Both the position numbers and the translations under genes were made by a program. Under the pieces are notes generated by a model. That model had not been told where the DNA came from, made no database searches, and saw nothing but the letters and a program-made list of their open reading frames with translations. This document shows positions 45,747-54,147 of a stretch of 64,000 nt of DNA, piece after piece (within the stretch, counting starts at the first letter, position 1; each line of letters starts with the position of its first letter). This DNA comes from Hufsiella arboris (GTDB taxonomy: Bacteria > Bacteroidota > Bacteroidia > Sphingobacteriales > Sphingobacteriaceae), in contig NZ_WVHT01000002.1 in NCBI RefSeq assembly GCF_009834875.1, positions 248,001 to 312,000 on the forward strand. Direction: 5' to 3'.

Positions 45747-46152
45747 TGCTTTAATTTAATTGAATTAATTTAACAATTTTTGGCGGTTCCGGTCGAGGAA
45801 ATAGTTGAATTTTTTCCTGGGTTGCAACGGTCGTAGTTCTGGCCAGGTTACGTTTTTGTCGATTAGCTCCTGCGGACGCCTTGTTTAAAGTATCGGTTCA
45901 ATGTTTAGATAAGGAAGAAATTTACCTCCGTTGTCTTAATTGAGAAAGCAGACATTGGATCGGGGGGAATTAATCATGCCAGATCGTTTGAAACTCCATT
46001 TATTTCGTCAATAATCGTGAAAAAGATTTGCTGGAAATAGATGCTGATGTGAAGACATATGCATCCAATATAACCAGATGTTCGTCCATTAATACTGGTT
46101 CTGTAAATACTTTTTAAACGTAATGCATTATTTATTATAATTAATGTGCAGG
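45747..46152. other. Intergenic, nothing recognised
   Basis: About 400 bp, AT-rich toward 46.1 kb. I find no promoter box with confidence and no remnant of a larger gene. Confidence 0.45.
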
Positions 46153-46386
46153 ATGACAGCGAAATCAATTAACGAAGAGGACGATTTGCCGATAACCGTA
46201 GTACTCAAACGGGTCGAGAAAGGTTCAAAGCGCGTATTGCAGGAAGTGGACGCATTGAATTTGGGCCGGACAACAGTAAAACGGAATGGGGTCTACCGGA
46301 CATTCAACGATGGTACATTCGTAAAAATAGCTGATGGTGAGTTTAAAAAAAAGCGTATTTCTCAAAAACAGGTCAGGTTGTTTTAA
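46153..46386 (+). CDS. Small protein upstream of a toxin-like fragment
   Basis: A 77-residue basic protein starting MTAKSINEEDDLPITVVLKR, with VKRNGVYRTFNDGTFVKIAD in the second half. An ATG three codons upstream is in frame. The stop overlaps the ATG of the P-loop fragment that follows (TAATG), which is the usual arrangement of a small antitoxin-type or DNA-binding gene with a zeta-toxin-like ATPase. It has no recognised fold; the antitoxin role is inferred from position only. Confidence 0.6.
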   Translation: MTAKSINEEDDLPITVVLKRVEKGSKRVLQEVDALNLGRTTVKRNGVYRTFNDGTFVKIADGEFKKKRISQKQVRLF

Positions 46387-46477
46387 TGCCGACCAAAACT
46401 AGGTTCCGGGATTTGCCGGGCCAAACGGTTTCGGGAAAACCACCTTGTACAATTTGATTAAGTTAGTCCTCGGCTAA
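46386..46477 (+). pseudogene. Truncated zeta-toxin-like P-loop fragment
   Basis: The fragment begins ATG CCG ACC AAA ACT, and after a one-base shift reads VPGFAGPNGFGKTTLYNLIK before a stop at 46475. FAGPNG-x-GKTT is a Walker A motif of the zeta-toxin/ATPase class, where 'AGPNGxGK' stands a few residues after the start. Everything after the first helix is missing, and the fragment ends against the response-regulator gene, so the toxin body was deleted. Confidence 0.6.
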
Positions 46478-47143
46478 TCAAATGATGCCAAGATCCTTGC
46501 AGGCCGCCACGAGTTGTTCATTTTTTGCACAGTTCAATGCTTCCCTGATCGTGAAAAGCCGTTTCTCAACACTGCTTAAGCCCGATGGCCGGATTTGTTT
46601 TCGTTCCAGGTGTAGGGGAATATCCTTTTGCAGGACTCCCTTGGCAAGTAATGAGATGATCTCGATATCGAATTCACTGAATTGATAGACATTTTTTTGC
46701 TTGATGGCCTGGCGCAAATGAACGGGCAGATGCTGCCGTCCGCTGAAAATCTTTTCTAACGCATCTTTCAGTTCCTGTGCGTCGCGACGTGCTTTCCGGA
46801 CATAGCCGTTAATTCCCAGTTCAGTAAAAAGGGGCTCAATGACGCCTGCCTTATTTTCTGCGGAAAAGACCAATATTTTTAGTCCTGGTTGATGTTTCCG
46901 TGCCGCAGCGATCAGGTTCTGACCGGTCTTAATATGTTGAACTGTTCCGTCTTCCTCAAACGATAAATCAGTAATAAGCAGTTCATACGGATCGCCCTCT
47001 TTTGAGGCTTTGTTCAGCCTTTTTAACGCGTCATCGCAGAAAAATACATAGTCCGTTTTCCCGATTCCGAAATCTTCGAGTGTTTTACGAACAGAAATGT
47101 TTGCGCTTTCATGATCTTCGGCTATTAAGACGTTTTTAAACAT
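46478..47143 (-). CDS. Response regulator with LuxR-like output
   Basis: A 221-residue regulator. The receiver has the acidic pair in VLIAEDHESANI, phospho-acceptor Asp59 in LLITDLSFEED, and the conserved Ser and Lys in ILVFSAENKA and VRKARRD. The output domain (about 150-215) resembles a LuxR-type helix-turn-helix (FSEFDIEIISLLAKGVLQKD ... SSVEKRLFTIREAL), but the recognition helix is longer and more basic than usual, so DNA binding should be typical in principle but is diverged. It follows the kinase gene by 9 bp on the same strand. Confidence 0.88.
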   Translation of the reverse strand: MFKNVLIAEDHESANISVRKTLEDFGIGKTDYVFFCDDALKRLNKASKEGDPYELLITDLSFEEDGTVQHIKTGQNLIAAARKHQPGLKILVFSAENKAGVIEPLFTELGINGYVRKARRDAQELKDALEKIFSGRQHLPVHLRQAIKQKNVYQFSEFDIEIISLLAKGVLQKDIPLHLERKQIRPSGLSSVEKRLFTIREALNCAKNEQLVAACKDLGII

Positions 47144-47152
47144 AGTATCGCA

Positions 47153-48823
47153 TTATTCAAGAGGAAACGACATTGTAATCCATAAACCGTTCGACGGTCC
47201 GGCTTCAAATTTAAGCTCTCCCTTCATCACGCTAATACGGTTTCCCGTATTGGTAAGACCGTTGCCTAATAAAACGTTTTCTGTCATACCAACTCCATCG
47301 TCATGATAGCGAATAAATATTGTTTCCGTTTCCCGCTTGAATCTAAGGGTGACATGGCTGGCTTTGCTGTGCTTTTTCATGTTGATCATAAGCTCCTGTA
47401 AAATGCACCATACCTCATTTTGCATAGCAGGACTTGTGCCTGACCAGGTTTGTTGGTTATTTCCGATGATAACTACTTTGGTGTTGGGCTGATCAAAGGA
47501 ACTGATCAGACCGGTAATCTTTTCGTGAAAACTTTGGCTGTGTACGGAGGATCTATCGTAGGAGATGTCCCGGGATTGCTCATACAGTGCATCGATTTCA
47601 TCAATGAGCTGTTCCTTTGAAAGCTGATCCTTATATTCCAATTCTGTCATTATCCGGTACAGTCCGTTAGCAACAACATCGTGTACCTTTTTAGAGGTGC
47701 GTAATTTATGTTCTTGTATGGCATTTTGAGCTTCGAGTTCTATTCGCCGTTTTCGTTTTTTATACCATACAACAGCGATGGTTGCAGCGCTGATAAGAAA
47801 CGCCAGTATTCCATAGAGCATGAGGCGCTGCCGCACGATCTGAAATTTTTTCTCGGTATTGTCCTTCTGAAGCCTTAGATTATCTGATTTGTTTTTCTCG
47901 GCATCGTATCGGATTAACGCAAATTGATTCTTGGCGGCGTTGCGGGCAGTTTGAAGGCTATCGTTTAATCGTTGATAGCGGATAAAATATTGTTGTGCAG
48001 CTTTAGCCGGAGCCAGCTTGATTAATTTTTGCAAAGCTTCCAGCTGGTCGTCGGGACTATCGAGGGTAGTCGCTATCCGAAACATCTGACGGGCATAAAA
48101 GAGTGCTGAATCGGGATTTCGCGTGGTGTAGAAATCTGTCAGGTGGGCATAGCTGGCGTTTAATCCCCAGGTGTCTTTTTTTAGTTGACGGATTTGCATC
48201 GCTTTTTGCAACTCCGGCGCAGCATTATAGGAAGGAGTTTGCAGCCATTTTGTCCTGGCCAGATTCGACAGGATTCTCGCGTAGTCGGAACTATTCTTTT
48301 TAGTTTGGCCAAGAGTCGTTTTATATAAGTTGATGGCTTGAGGATAGCTTCCTTTCTTTTGATACGCGAGGGCCTTGTTATTCTGAATGACAAGCTGGAA
48401 ATCCTTGTGGTCGGAGAAGGTGCTGGCCTTATTGTGAAACCGGATGGCGGCATCATAGTCTTTTAAATTGAGGCTGGTTAACCCGAGTTCATTAAAATCG
48501 GAGGCCAGGCAGGTCCTGTCCGCCTTTTTTGTTTCATTCAGAAACCCGAGAGAGGAAAGTAAGCTTTCCTGGCATCCGAAAAAGTCACCTGCTTCCGACT
48601 GGATAACAGCCATGTTGTTGTAGGCTACGGCAATCTGCAAACTGTCTTTTGAACCGGAAACAACCTTATTGAAATAATAAAATGCAGAGTCATTTTGATG
48701 GTAGAGGAAAGATTGGGCCTTTTTATAGTCCGGGTTTTCTTTGACGGCAACAGGCGGTATTTGCTTTTGACATGAACAAAAGACCAAAACCAGCGCACTT
48801 AAGATGAGTAAACCTTGTTTCAA
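47153..48823 (-). CDS. TPR-containing sensor histidine kinase
   Basis: A 556-residue kinase. A lipobox-like FCSC (Cys18) ends the signal sequence. Residues about 30-290 are TPR repeats in the periplasm (IAVAYNNMAVIQSEAGDFFG, NELGLTSLNLKDYDAAIRFH). A membrane helix lies at about 334-353. The HisKA_3-like core has His381 in SKKVHDVVANGLYRIM and the ATPase motifs QELMINMKKHSKA, YHDDGVGM and NGLTNTGNRISVM. This TPR-plus-kinase layout is a common Bacteroidota type with unknown ligands. The regulator gene follows directly. A terminator separates it from the 52-residue peptide gene upstream. Confidence 0.9.
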   Translation of the reverse strand: MKQGLLILSALVLVFCSCQKQIPPVAVKENPDYKKAQSFLYHQNDSAFYYFNKVVSGSKDSLQIAVAYNNMAVIQSEAGDFFGCQESLLSSLGFLNETKKADRTCLASDFNELGLTSLNLKDYDAAIRFHNKASTFSDHKDFQLVIQNNKALAYQKKGSYPQAINLYKTTLGQTKKNSSDYARILSNLARTKWLQTPSYNAAPELQKAMQIRQLKKDTWGLNASYAHLTDFYTTRNPDSALFYARQMFRIATTLDSPDDQLEALQKLIKLAPAKAAQQYFIRYQRLNDSLQTARNAAKNQFALIRYDAEKNKSDNLRLQKDNTEKKFQIVRQRLMLYGILAFLISAATIAVVWYKKRKRRIELEAQNAIQEHKLRTSKKVHDVVANGLYRIMTELEYKDQLSKEQLIDEIDALYEQSRDISYDRSSVHSQSFHEKITGLISSFDQPNTKVVIIGNNQQTWSGTSPAMQNEVWCILQELMINMKKHSKASHVTLRFKRETETIFIRYHDDGVGMTENVLLGNGLTNTGNRISVMKGELKFEAGPSNGLWITMSFPLE

Positions 48824-48877
48824 TATGCTCTAAAAATAGCAAAAAAGCTTTGCCATTAATCTGGTTTGATGTACAAA

Positions 48878-48907
48878 AAATAAGGCAAGACGATGCTTGC
48901 CTTATTT
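48878..48907 (-). terminator. Strong terminator after the 52-residue peptide gene
   Basis: Perfect 12-bp stem AAATAAGGCAAG / CTTGCCTTATTT with a 6-nt loop. On the minus strand a run of T follows. It begins 10 bp after the peptide's stop and lies 54 bp before the kinase start, so the peptide transcript should end here. Confidence 0.85.
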
Positions 48908-48917
48908 AATCGGGAGC

Positions 48918-49076
48918 TTAGTTTCCCGGAGGTGGCGGGGGTGGTGTAGGTGGTATATGACCGCCTTCGCCGCCGGTATCTACATTTAGTACTGTAGGTT
49001 TGCTATCGCTGGAAGTTTTCGGTGCGGACACAGAACTTCCTAAGGCCAATAATATGGCAACAAATATTTCAAACAT
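48918..49076 (-). CDS. Secreted or membrane-anchored 52-residue peptide with proline tail
   Basis: A short gene starting MFEIFVAILLALGSSVSAPK. The first 18 residues form a signal peptide or single helix; the rest is a linker (TSSDSKPTVLNVDTGGEGGH) and a proline-rich tail (IPPTPPPPPPGN). It lies just upstream of the TPR kinase and regulator on the same strand, but has its own terminator. It could be a ligand or accessory peptide for that kinase; this is inferred from position. Confidence 0.6.
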   Translation of the reverse strand: MFEIFVAILLALGSSVSAPKTSSDSKPTVLNVDTGGEGGHIPPTPPPPPPGN

Positions 49077-49116
49077 GATCGTATTTTTTTAAAGGGTTAA
49101 TAATTCTGCAGGTACT

Positions 49117-49169
49117 CCCGGCTCTGAGCCGGGGCAGCACTGCAACTGCTCGTAAGAAGCGCTTCTTAC
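49117..49169. repeat. Two perfect palindromes in the 49.1-kb gap
   Basis: CCCGGCTC-T-GAGCCGGG (49117-49133) and the 18-bp palindrome GTAAGAAGCGCTTCTTAC (49152-49169) followed by ATTTTT. They lie between the divergent peptide gene (minus) and the gene at 49444 (plus). They could be operators or a hairpin terminator pair. Confidence 0.55.
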
Positions 49170-49350
49170 ATTTTTGGGAAGTTTGAGCATCGATCACGGG
49201 GGCTGGTAACCGCTTCCCAAGCCAGCTATCGGCCACCGTTTTCTTTGCTCATTTGTTGAAACCGGTTATGTACATGAATCCCGCTAGCTAACGGGTTCTA
49301 CCTGATTTCTGAAGCAAAATTATCTGGCCTGAAGTGCCTGTGGAAGGAAA

Positions 49351-49414
49351 ATTCCGGTAATTCCGATCTTTCCGGCGGAATTCCGGAAAAGCCTGTACGA
49401 TTCCGAAAATTCCA
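49351..49414. promoter_or_regulatory. Phased TTCCG repeat ladder
   Basis: TTCCG (or TTCCA at the last) starts at 49352, 49361, 49370, 49381, 49401 and 49410. Spacings are 9, 9, 11, 20 and 9 bp, close to one or two turns of the helix. The array ends about 30 bp before the ATG at 49444. It looks like a multimeric binding site for a regulator. Confidence 0.5.
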
Positions 49415-49443
49415 TTAGTTTTACCTGTAAATCTGTTGGATAA

Positions 49444-50427
49444 ATGTTTGCTGAATACCAAAAACAGGTGCTGGATTTTTATAAAAGAAAGTGGAACTCA
49501 GGTGATCTTTCGTTGAATCTGATGCACCCGACTTCCGCCAAGATTAAATCGGAATGTTTGTTGGTTTTCGAAAAAAGGTCTAAACGAAAGGATGAAACGA
49601 TGCTCCGCTCTTTTTTTTCAGCCGACCCAACTGCCGACTTTCGGCTAATCATCAAAAAGTTTGAGACAGATAAGTTTAAACCCTTAAATAATTACCTGAA
49701 AAATAGTACAGGTAAGACAGAGGAAAAAAACATCGAACTATTGGCCTGGTTGATTGATTTTGAACCAAGGCCGTTTAAACCAGAGAATTTCGTTGATGAG
49801 CAGGGTAATTCTGAACAATCGGAGAAGAAAGATTCGGCGGACAGCGAACTTTCCTGGATTGAACCCGAAGTGGCTGAAACCGAAACTACATCGGAAGACC
49901 CTTCCGGTCTGACAAGCGGCACATCGGGTGATGAGATGGGTCAACCAGAGCCGACCAGTATCGGGCCAACGGATGTTGCGCCGGAGGAAGATAAGAAGGT
50001 TAGTGGAAATACGGTAGGAAGAAAGATGGTTCTCGCGGGAATCTTGCTTGTCTGCATCGGCGGAATTGCAGCTTTTCTGTTATGGCCGGGTCGGCAGGCT
50101 GGCGAGGTTTCTCCTCCCAGAGCGCCTCTTGGTAGTGAAGAGGAATGTATGTACTGGACCGGCGATCGTTACCAGGCGATAGCTTGTTCCGGGAAAACCG
50201 ATGGCACGCGGCTTTATGCGCTTGATAAGGATAAATTAATGCATCTGCAGAAAATCAGCCGGCCGGATACTATTAGCAGAAGAGGTGTCGGGCATGTCTG
50301 GTACGCAAAAATCGATGGTAAAATTGAGTTTTATACTTCCGCCGGATTTCACCCGGTTTACACGGATATCCGCCTGAAGCCGTTGACTTTGTATATGTAC
50401 AATAAATACATTTATCACTACCAGTAA
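49444..50427 (+). CDS. Single-pass membrane protein with soluble domains on both sides
   Basis: A 327-residue protein without signal peptide. An N-terminal helical cytoplasmic domain (about 1-110; MFAEYQKQVLDFYKRKWNSG, FFSADPTADFRLIIKKFE) is joined by an acidic Ser/Thr/Pro linker (about 115-190) to one membrane helix (about 198-215; MVLAGILLVCIGGIAAFLLW). A short extracytoplasmic domain with CMYWTGDRYQAIAC (two cysteines that may pair) follows to the end (YMYNKYIYHYQ). Domain layout resembles transmembrane signalling proteins, but no family is recognised. It is preceded by the phased TTCCG array. Confidence 0.65.
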   Translation: MFAEYQKQVLDFYKRKWNSGDLSLNLMHPTSAKIKSECLLVFEKRSKRKDETMLRSFFSADPTADFRLIIKKFETDKFKPLNNYLKNSTGKTEEKNIELLAWLIDFEPRPFKPENFVDEQGNSEQSEKKDSADSELSWIEPEVAETETTSEDPSGLTSGTSGDEMGQPEPTSIGPTDVAPEEDKKVSGNTVGRKMVLAGILLVCIGGIAAFLLWPGRQAGEVSPPRAPLGSEEECMYWTGDRYQAIACSGKTDGTRLYALDKDKLMHLQKISRPDTISRRGVGHVWYAKIDGKIEFYTSAGFHPVYTDIRLKPLTLYMYNKYIYHYQ

Positions 50428-50575
50428 AGAGTGATCCAGCCGCCGCAAGCCTGTCCTCATCCATGTGAGCTACTTGCCGGAATACGGGCACTTTCTTACC
50501 GTGAGCGTAAAGAAAACTTGCCTGCTCTAAAACGCTATTTTCAATTCCCAATCCATTTTTTTTAACGCCTGGCTA

Positions 50576-50621
50576 TTTACGGGAACCCGTAAAAATGAAA
50601 TGTCTGCCCCGGATAACTTTG
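50576..50621 (+). promoter_or_regulatory. TTTACGGG-palindrome promoter of the 50644 gene
   Basis: Palindrome TTTACGGGAACCCGTAAA at 50576-50593 and -7 box TAACTTTG at 50614-50621, 38 bp between first bases. The ATG follows 22 bp after the box. The copy at 63401 has the same spacing and the same box. Confidence 0.7.
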
Positions 50622-50643
50622 AGTCATATCAAAATTAATTGCT

Positions 50644-50853
50644 ATGAATAATAAGTACTATGTCAACGACCGGGAGCAGTCAAACGGCGATCATGAGGTA
50701 CACCGTGAAGACTGTGATTATCTGCCGACCTTGACGAACCGCCGCTACCTGGGCGTGTTTTCGGACTGCAGGGACGCAGTTACTGAAGCAAAGAAAGTTT
50801 TCAGACAGGTGAATGGATGTAAGTTTTGCTCACGGTTATGTCATACCAGCTAA
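50644..50853 (+). CDS. Small cysteine-bearing conserved protein
   Basis: A 69-residue soluble protein starting MNNKYYVNDREQSNGDHEVH. It has the pattern HEVHREDCDYLPTLTNRRYL ... FSDCRDAVTEAKK ... GCKFCSRLCH, with five cysteines, four of which could bind a metal or react as thiols. I recall this as a recurrent Bacteroidota family of unknown function. It is transcribed from the TTTACGGG-type promoter just upstream. The following lipoprotein gene also encodes a Cys-rich small protein. Confidence 0.75.
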   Translation: MNNKYYVNDREQSNGDHEVHREDCDYLPTLTNRRYLGVFSDCRDAVTEAKKVFRQVNGCKFCSRLCHTS

Positions 50854-50935
50854 TTGATGTCCTGGCAGTGCTTGAAGAAGCAGAAGAGGGCTTTTTTAGG
50901 AAAGGTTGATAAAACCTAAATGGATTACTGGGCGA

Positions 50936-51145
50936 ATGCGAATGTTCTTGTTTTTGTATCTACTGCTCGCGGGTTGCGCTCATAGTGATTCAACGACAGT
51001 TTATATCTGCGACAGCACCGGAGCCAAACGATACCATTACCAGGCATCCTGTAAGGGGTTGAAAAATTGTAATCACCGTATTTTAAAAATAACGCTGGAA
51101 GAGGCGAAAAAGAGAGGAAGAACGCTATGTGGCTGGGAAGACTAG
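50936..51145 (+). CDS. Small Cys-rich lipoprotein
   Basis: A 69-residue lipoprotein starting MRMFLFLYLLLAGCAHS (lipobox LAGC). An in-frame ATG at 50906 adds 10 polar residues before the signal peptide. The mature part reads VYICDSTGAKRYHYQASCKG, KNCNHRILKITLEEAKKRG, TLCGWED; the spacing of cysteines and histidines suggests a small metal-binding or disulfide fold of a type seen in several Bacteroidota. It probably shares the transcript that starts at 50621. Function unknown. Confidence 0.7.
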   Translation: MRMFLFLYLLLAGCAHSDSTTVYICDSTGAKRYHYQASCKGLKNCNHRILKITLEEAKKRGRTLCGWED

Positions 51146-51207
51146 CGAGCGTAAGCAGCAGGTGGAGAATGAAAGATGTTTTAAAACACCTGTCAAAAAA
51201 AGGGTTT

Positions 51208-51241
51208 TTTAACGGTATCAAAAAGGGTGTTTTACATCACA
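51208..51241 (+). promoter_or_regulatory. 34-bp AAAGGGTG element upstream of the six-gene operon
   Basis: A 34-bp sequence with TTTAACGG at its start, AAAAAGGGTGT in the middle and CATCACA at its end. It matches 28 of 34 positions of the element at 62946-62979. It lies 95 bp before the ATG at 51337. A near-match to a -7 box (AATATTTG, about 51262-51269) follows. Confidence 0.55.
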
Positions 51242-51336
51242 CTGAATATCATCGGTCTTCCAATATTTGCTATGACTCTCCCTTTTAATTTTCCTGAAAA
51301 ACATGCCGGCTGGCAGGCCAAATTAAATGACCAATT

Positions 51337-52413
51337 ATGGACTTCAAAGATCAGATCACTCAACTGGCAAACAGAGTAGAAAAGCTGTTGCCTCAAATTC
51401 AAACGGAAGAAGCAACGAAGAACGCCTTAGTGCTTCCATTTATCCAGATTCTGGGTTACGATGTGTTTAACCCGTTTGAGGTAAACCCCGAGTTTATTGC
51501 AGACCTGGGGATAAAAAAAGGCGAAAAGGTAGATTATGCAATTATGAAGGACGGCAAGGCGATTCTAATCGTGGAATGTAAGCACCATAAGGAGCAGCTT
51601 GACCCGCATAACTCTCAACTTTTCAGGTACTTTCATGTGTCGAATGCTAAATTCAGCTTGCTGACTAATGGTTTAAATTACCGGTTTTATACAGATCTTA
51701 AAGATCCCAATAAAATGGATGAGAAGCCCTTCTTCGAGTTTAATATCACTGAAATGAAGGATGCGCAGATTGAGGAACTGAAAAAGTTTCATAAATCGTA
51801 TTTCGACATAGAAAATATCTCCAATACAGCGCTGGATCTGAAATATACCAGCGAACTGAAAGCGTTGATTACTGCTGAGCTTGCCAATCCTTCGGTAGTA
51901 TTTGTCAGGCATTTTGCCAGCCAGGTCTACACGGGCAATAAGCTTACCGAAAAAATCCTGACACAATTTGGTGAACTCGTAAAGCGCTCTTCCAACCAGG
52001 TACTGAATGATGCAATTACGAACCGGCTGAAGACCGCTTTGAATAAACAGGAGGCAAAAAGCGAGGCCGCTGATGCTCAGGTCACGGCTGATCCGGTTAT
52101 GGCGGCGGAAAGCGGCGTGCTTACGACCGATGAGGAATTGGAGGGGTATCATATTGTTAAATCCATCCTAAGAACTAAAGTCGAGGCACGGAGGATTGTA
52201 GCACGCGACGTTCAGTCTTACTTCGGCGTCTTGCTGGATGATAATAATCGTAAGCCGATTTGTCGCTTGTATTTCAATTCATCGACCAGAAAGTCTATCG
52301 GCATTTTTGGAGAGGACCGGAAGGAGACAAAATATGACTTGGGCTCCCTGGACGATATTTACAGCTACAGCCAGCAGCTTGAGCTGGCGGTCGGAAATTA
52401 TCACAAATCATAG
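51337..52413 (+). CDS. HsdR-N-like nuclease-fold protein
   Basis: A 358-residue protein. Residues about 10-150 match the type I restriction enzyme R-subunit N-terminal domain: NALVLPFIQILGYDVFNPFE, then the PD-(D/E)xK core with Asp66 in KVDYAIMKDGKAILIVE and Glu80-x-Lys82 in VECKHH. No helicase domain follows, so it is a stand-alone form. The C-terminal part (about 255-355; GYHIVKSILRTKVEARRIVA, ICRLYFNSSTRKSIGIFGED) is a second small domain common in this subtype. It is the first gene of the six-gene operon. It may cleave DNA or only bind it. Confidence 0.82.
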   Translation: MDFKDQITQLANRVEKLLPQIQTEEATKNALVLPFIQILGYDVFNPFEVNPEFIADLGIKKGEKVDYAIMKDGKAILIVECKHHKEQLDPHNSQLFRYFHVSNAKFSLLTNGLNYRFYTDLKDPNKMDEKPFFEFNITEMKDAQIEELKKFHKSYFDIENISNTALDLKYTSELKALITAELANPSVVFVRHFASQVYTGNKLTEKILTQFGELVKRSSNQVLNDAITNRLKTALNKQEAKSEAADAQVTADPVMAAESGVLTTDEELEGYHIVKSILRTKVEARRIVARDVQSYFGVLLDDNNRKPICRLYFNSSTRKSIGIFGEDRKETKYDLGSLDDIYSYSQQLELAVGNYHKS

Positions 52414-52415
52414 GC

Positions 52416-52907
52416 ATGCTTGCTTATTTGTCAATCGGCCGGAAACGAGGCGTTAAAAGATTCTTTTATGCAGTAGTCAACTTGCTGAATTTTTCCAAGC
52501 CGGCCTTCCGGTATTTGGAGTATACGGATTTCTTGATTGACAATCATCCCTGTTTCATGATTTCCTGGAAGTTTAAAGGCGCTTATCAATTGCAGATCGG
52601 GCAGCTAAATTACCGGTCATTCGATAAACAGGGAACTGCTTATATCGCCATGCCTGAAGGATTAGGCAGCCTTGATATCCGGATTAATAACGTTTGGCGG
52701 AAGGACGGGCGGCGTGTCCGGTTAAGACAAATACACTTGGATAGCCGGATAGCTTTCAAGCCACTGCCCGTTAAAACGCTTGTTTCATTGGCTGGTTTTC
52801 ATCCCGGAAAGTCCGAGAGCATGGGCACATTAGCTGTCGCTTCTTTTTCATGCAGGATGCGGGTACTTCCTTCTCTAACAATTCAAAATTTAGATTATAA
52901 ACTTTAG
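52416..52907 (+). CDS. Beta-rich protein of the six-gene operon, unknown
   Basis: A 163-residue protein, 2 bp after the nuclease-like gene. A basic N-terminal region is followed by alternating strands (FLIDNHPCFMISWKFKGAYQ, LQIGQLNYRSFDKQGTAYIA, SLDIRINNVWRKDGRRVRLR) and a C-terminal section ending LPSLTIQNLDYKL. No signal peptide. The strand pattern resembles an Ig-like or small beta-sandwich fold. It has no family that I recognise. Its conserved position between nuclease and membrane proteins suggests a structural or adaptor role. Confidence 0.6.
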   Translation: MLAYLSIGRKRGVKRFFYAVVNLLNFSKPAFRYLEYTDFLIDNHPCFMISWKFKGAYQLQIGQLNYRSFDKQGTAYIAMPEGLGSLDIRINNVWRKDGRRVRLRQIHLDSRIAFKPLPVKTLVSLAGFHPGKSESMGTLAVASFSCRMRVLPSLTIQNLDYKL

Positions 52908-52908
52908 T

Positions 52909-54147
52909 ATGGATAACGAACTGTATAGATCTCCTAGGCCAAGTGCTGCGATGCGGCTCTTTTGGAAGGCAGCTGGTGCTGACCGTTATATTTTAGAAAG
53001 AAGTACCTATAGCGACCAGGTAAAATATGTTTGTCTCGGCGGGATTATTATCGCCACGGGCGTGATGGCTGCAATCGCCGGGGGATATGCTTTTTATACC
53101 ATTTTTGCTCCTAAAGGGAATGCGATTGATTCGTTTAAAGCCGTAGAGGGCGTAGCCAGTAATTATGATCCGACAGATATACCGACGGTTTTAAAATCGA
53201 TTGTGTTCGGACTGATCTGGGGAGCGATCATTTTCAATATCGACCGCTTTATTGTGACCAGCACGGGAAAAGGGGATGGAACAGAGGCGATCACCCGGAA
53301 GGAGCTGGTTGGCGCATTGCCGCGAATTATTATGGGGGCCATTATTGCTCTGACGATTTCCAAGCCGGTTGAAATCAGGATGTTTAAAACGGAAATCGAT
53401 GTGGCGCTGCATGAAAAACAGATCCAGCAGCAGCAGGCTTATAAGGCAAATATCGACAAGGTATTCAATGATGAGATAGCAAAAAAAGAGCAATCTATTC
53501 AGCAGCGGCTTGACCGCATTGCAAAGCTGGAAGAAATCAGTACACAGCGGAAAGCAGATATTGCTTATGAGACGGCGCATGGAGACTGCGGAAGTAAGTG
53601 TAATGAGTACAAAAACCAACTGGCGGCTAATGAAGCGGAAATTGCCAGTATTAAAAATGATCCGGAGTACATCAAAGTAAAGAAGGAGCTCGATGAGTTG
53701 GAGACAGAACGGAACCTGCGACTCAAAGAATCGGACAAGGTTTCCTCGGGTTTAGACGGGTTGCTGGAACGCATTAAGCTGGCACACGAGCAGGCTGGGT
53801 GGGTTATTTCTTTATTTGTGACGCTACTGTTTATGACGATCGAGCTGACGCCAATCTTTTTTAAACTCATGCTCATAAAAAGTCCCTACGACTATATGGA
53901 AGAGAATATCAAGGAGTTGATCAAAGCGGATAAAGGAATCGAAATCAAGTACAACTACTATCCTGACGGGGAGGGGCATGAGCGCGATTTGATTATCAAC
54001 CACGAGGTGCTGAAGGTGTTAAAGGAGAAGATTAAATTGCTGGAAACACAGGCTGAACTGAGTGAAAGTGCAATCGATAGCTGGAAAGTCCGTAAGAAAA
54101 CGGATATTTTAAATGATCCGGACAGTTTTGTGACCGAAGAATCATGA
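52909..54147 (+). CDS. DUF4407 coiled-coil membrane protein
   Basis: A 412-residue protein of the DUF4407 type. Helices are at about 38-60, 100-115 and 140-160, then a long coiled coil (about 170-290; KEQSIQQRLDRIAKLEEIST ... ELDELETERNLRLKESDKVS) and a last helix (about 295-315). The family signature IIFNIDRFIVTS is intact at about residues 104-115. A cysteine pair (GDCGSKCNEYK) interrupts the coiled coil. It is the third gene of the operon and overlaps the next gene by 4 bp. DUF4407 function is unknown; a scaffold that links membrane and cytoplasm is plausible. Confidence 0.82.
   Translation: MDNELYRSPRPSAAMRLFWKAAGADRYILERSTYSDQVKYVCLGGIIIATGVMAAIAGGYAFYTIFAPKGNAIDSFKAVEGVASNYDPTDIPTVLKSIVFGLIWGAIIFNIDRFIVTSTGKGDGTEAITRKELVGALPRIIMGAIIALTISKPVEIRMFKTEIDVALHEKQIQQQQAYKANIDKVFNDEIAKKEQSIQQRLDRIAKLEEISTQRKADIAYETAHGDCGSKCNEYKNQLAANEAEIASIKNDPEYIKVKKELDELETERNLRLKESDKVSSGLDGLLERIKLAHEQAGWVISLFVTLLFMTIELTPIFFKLMLIKSPYDYMEENIKELIKADKGIEIKYNYYPDGEGHERDLIINHEVLKVLKEKIKLLETQAELSESAIDSWKVRKKTDILNDPDSFVTEES

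Noticed and set aside
49152-49169. 18-bp palindrome as an attachment site
   Set aside because: No second copy, integrase or tRNA gene is found nearby; kept only as a palindrome.
51673-52152. 159-codon minus-strand frame
   Set aside because: Antisense shadow of the HsdR-N-like gene.
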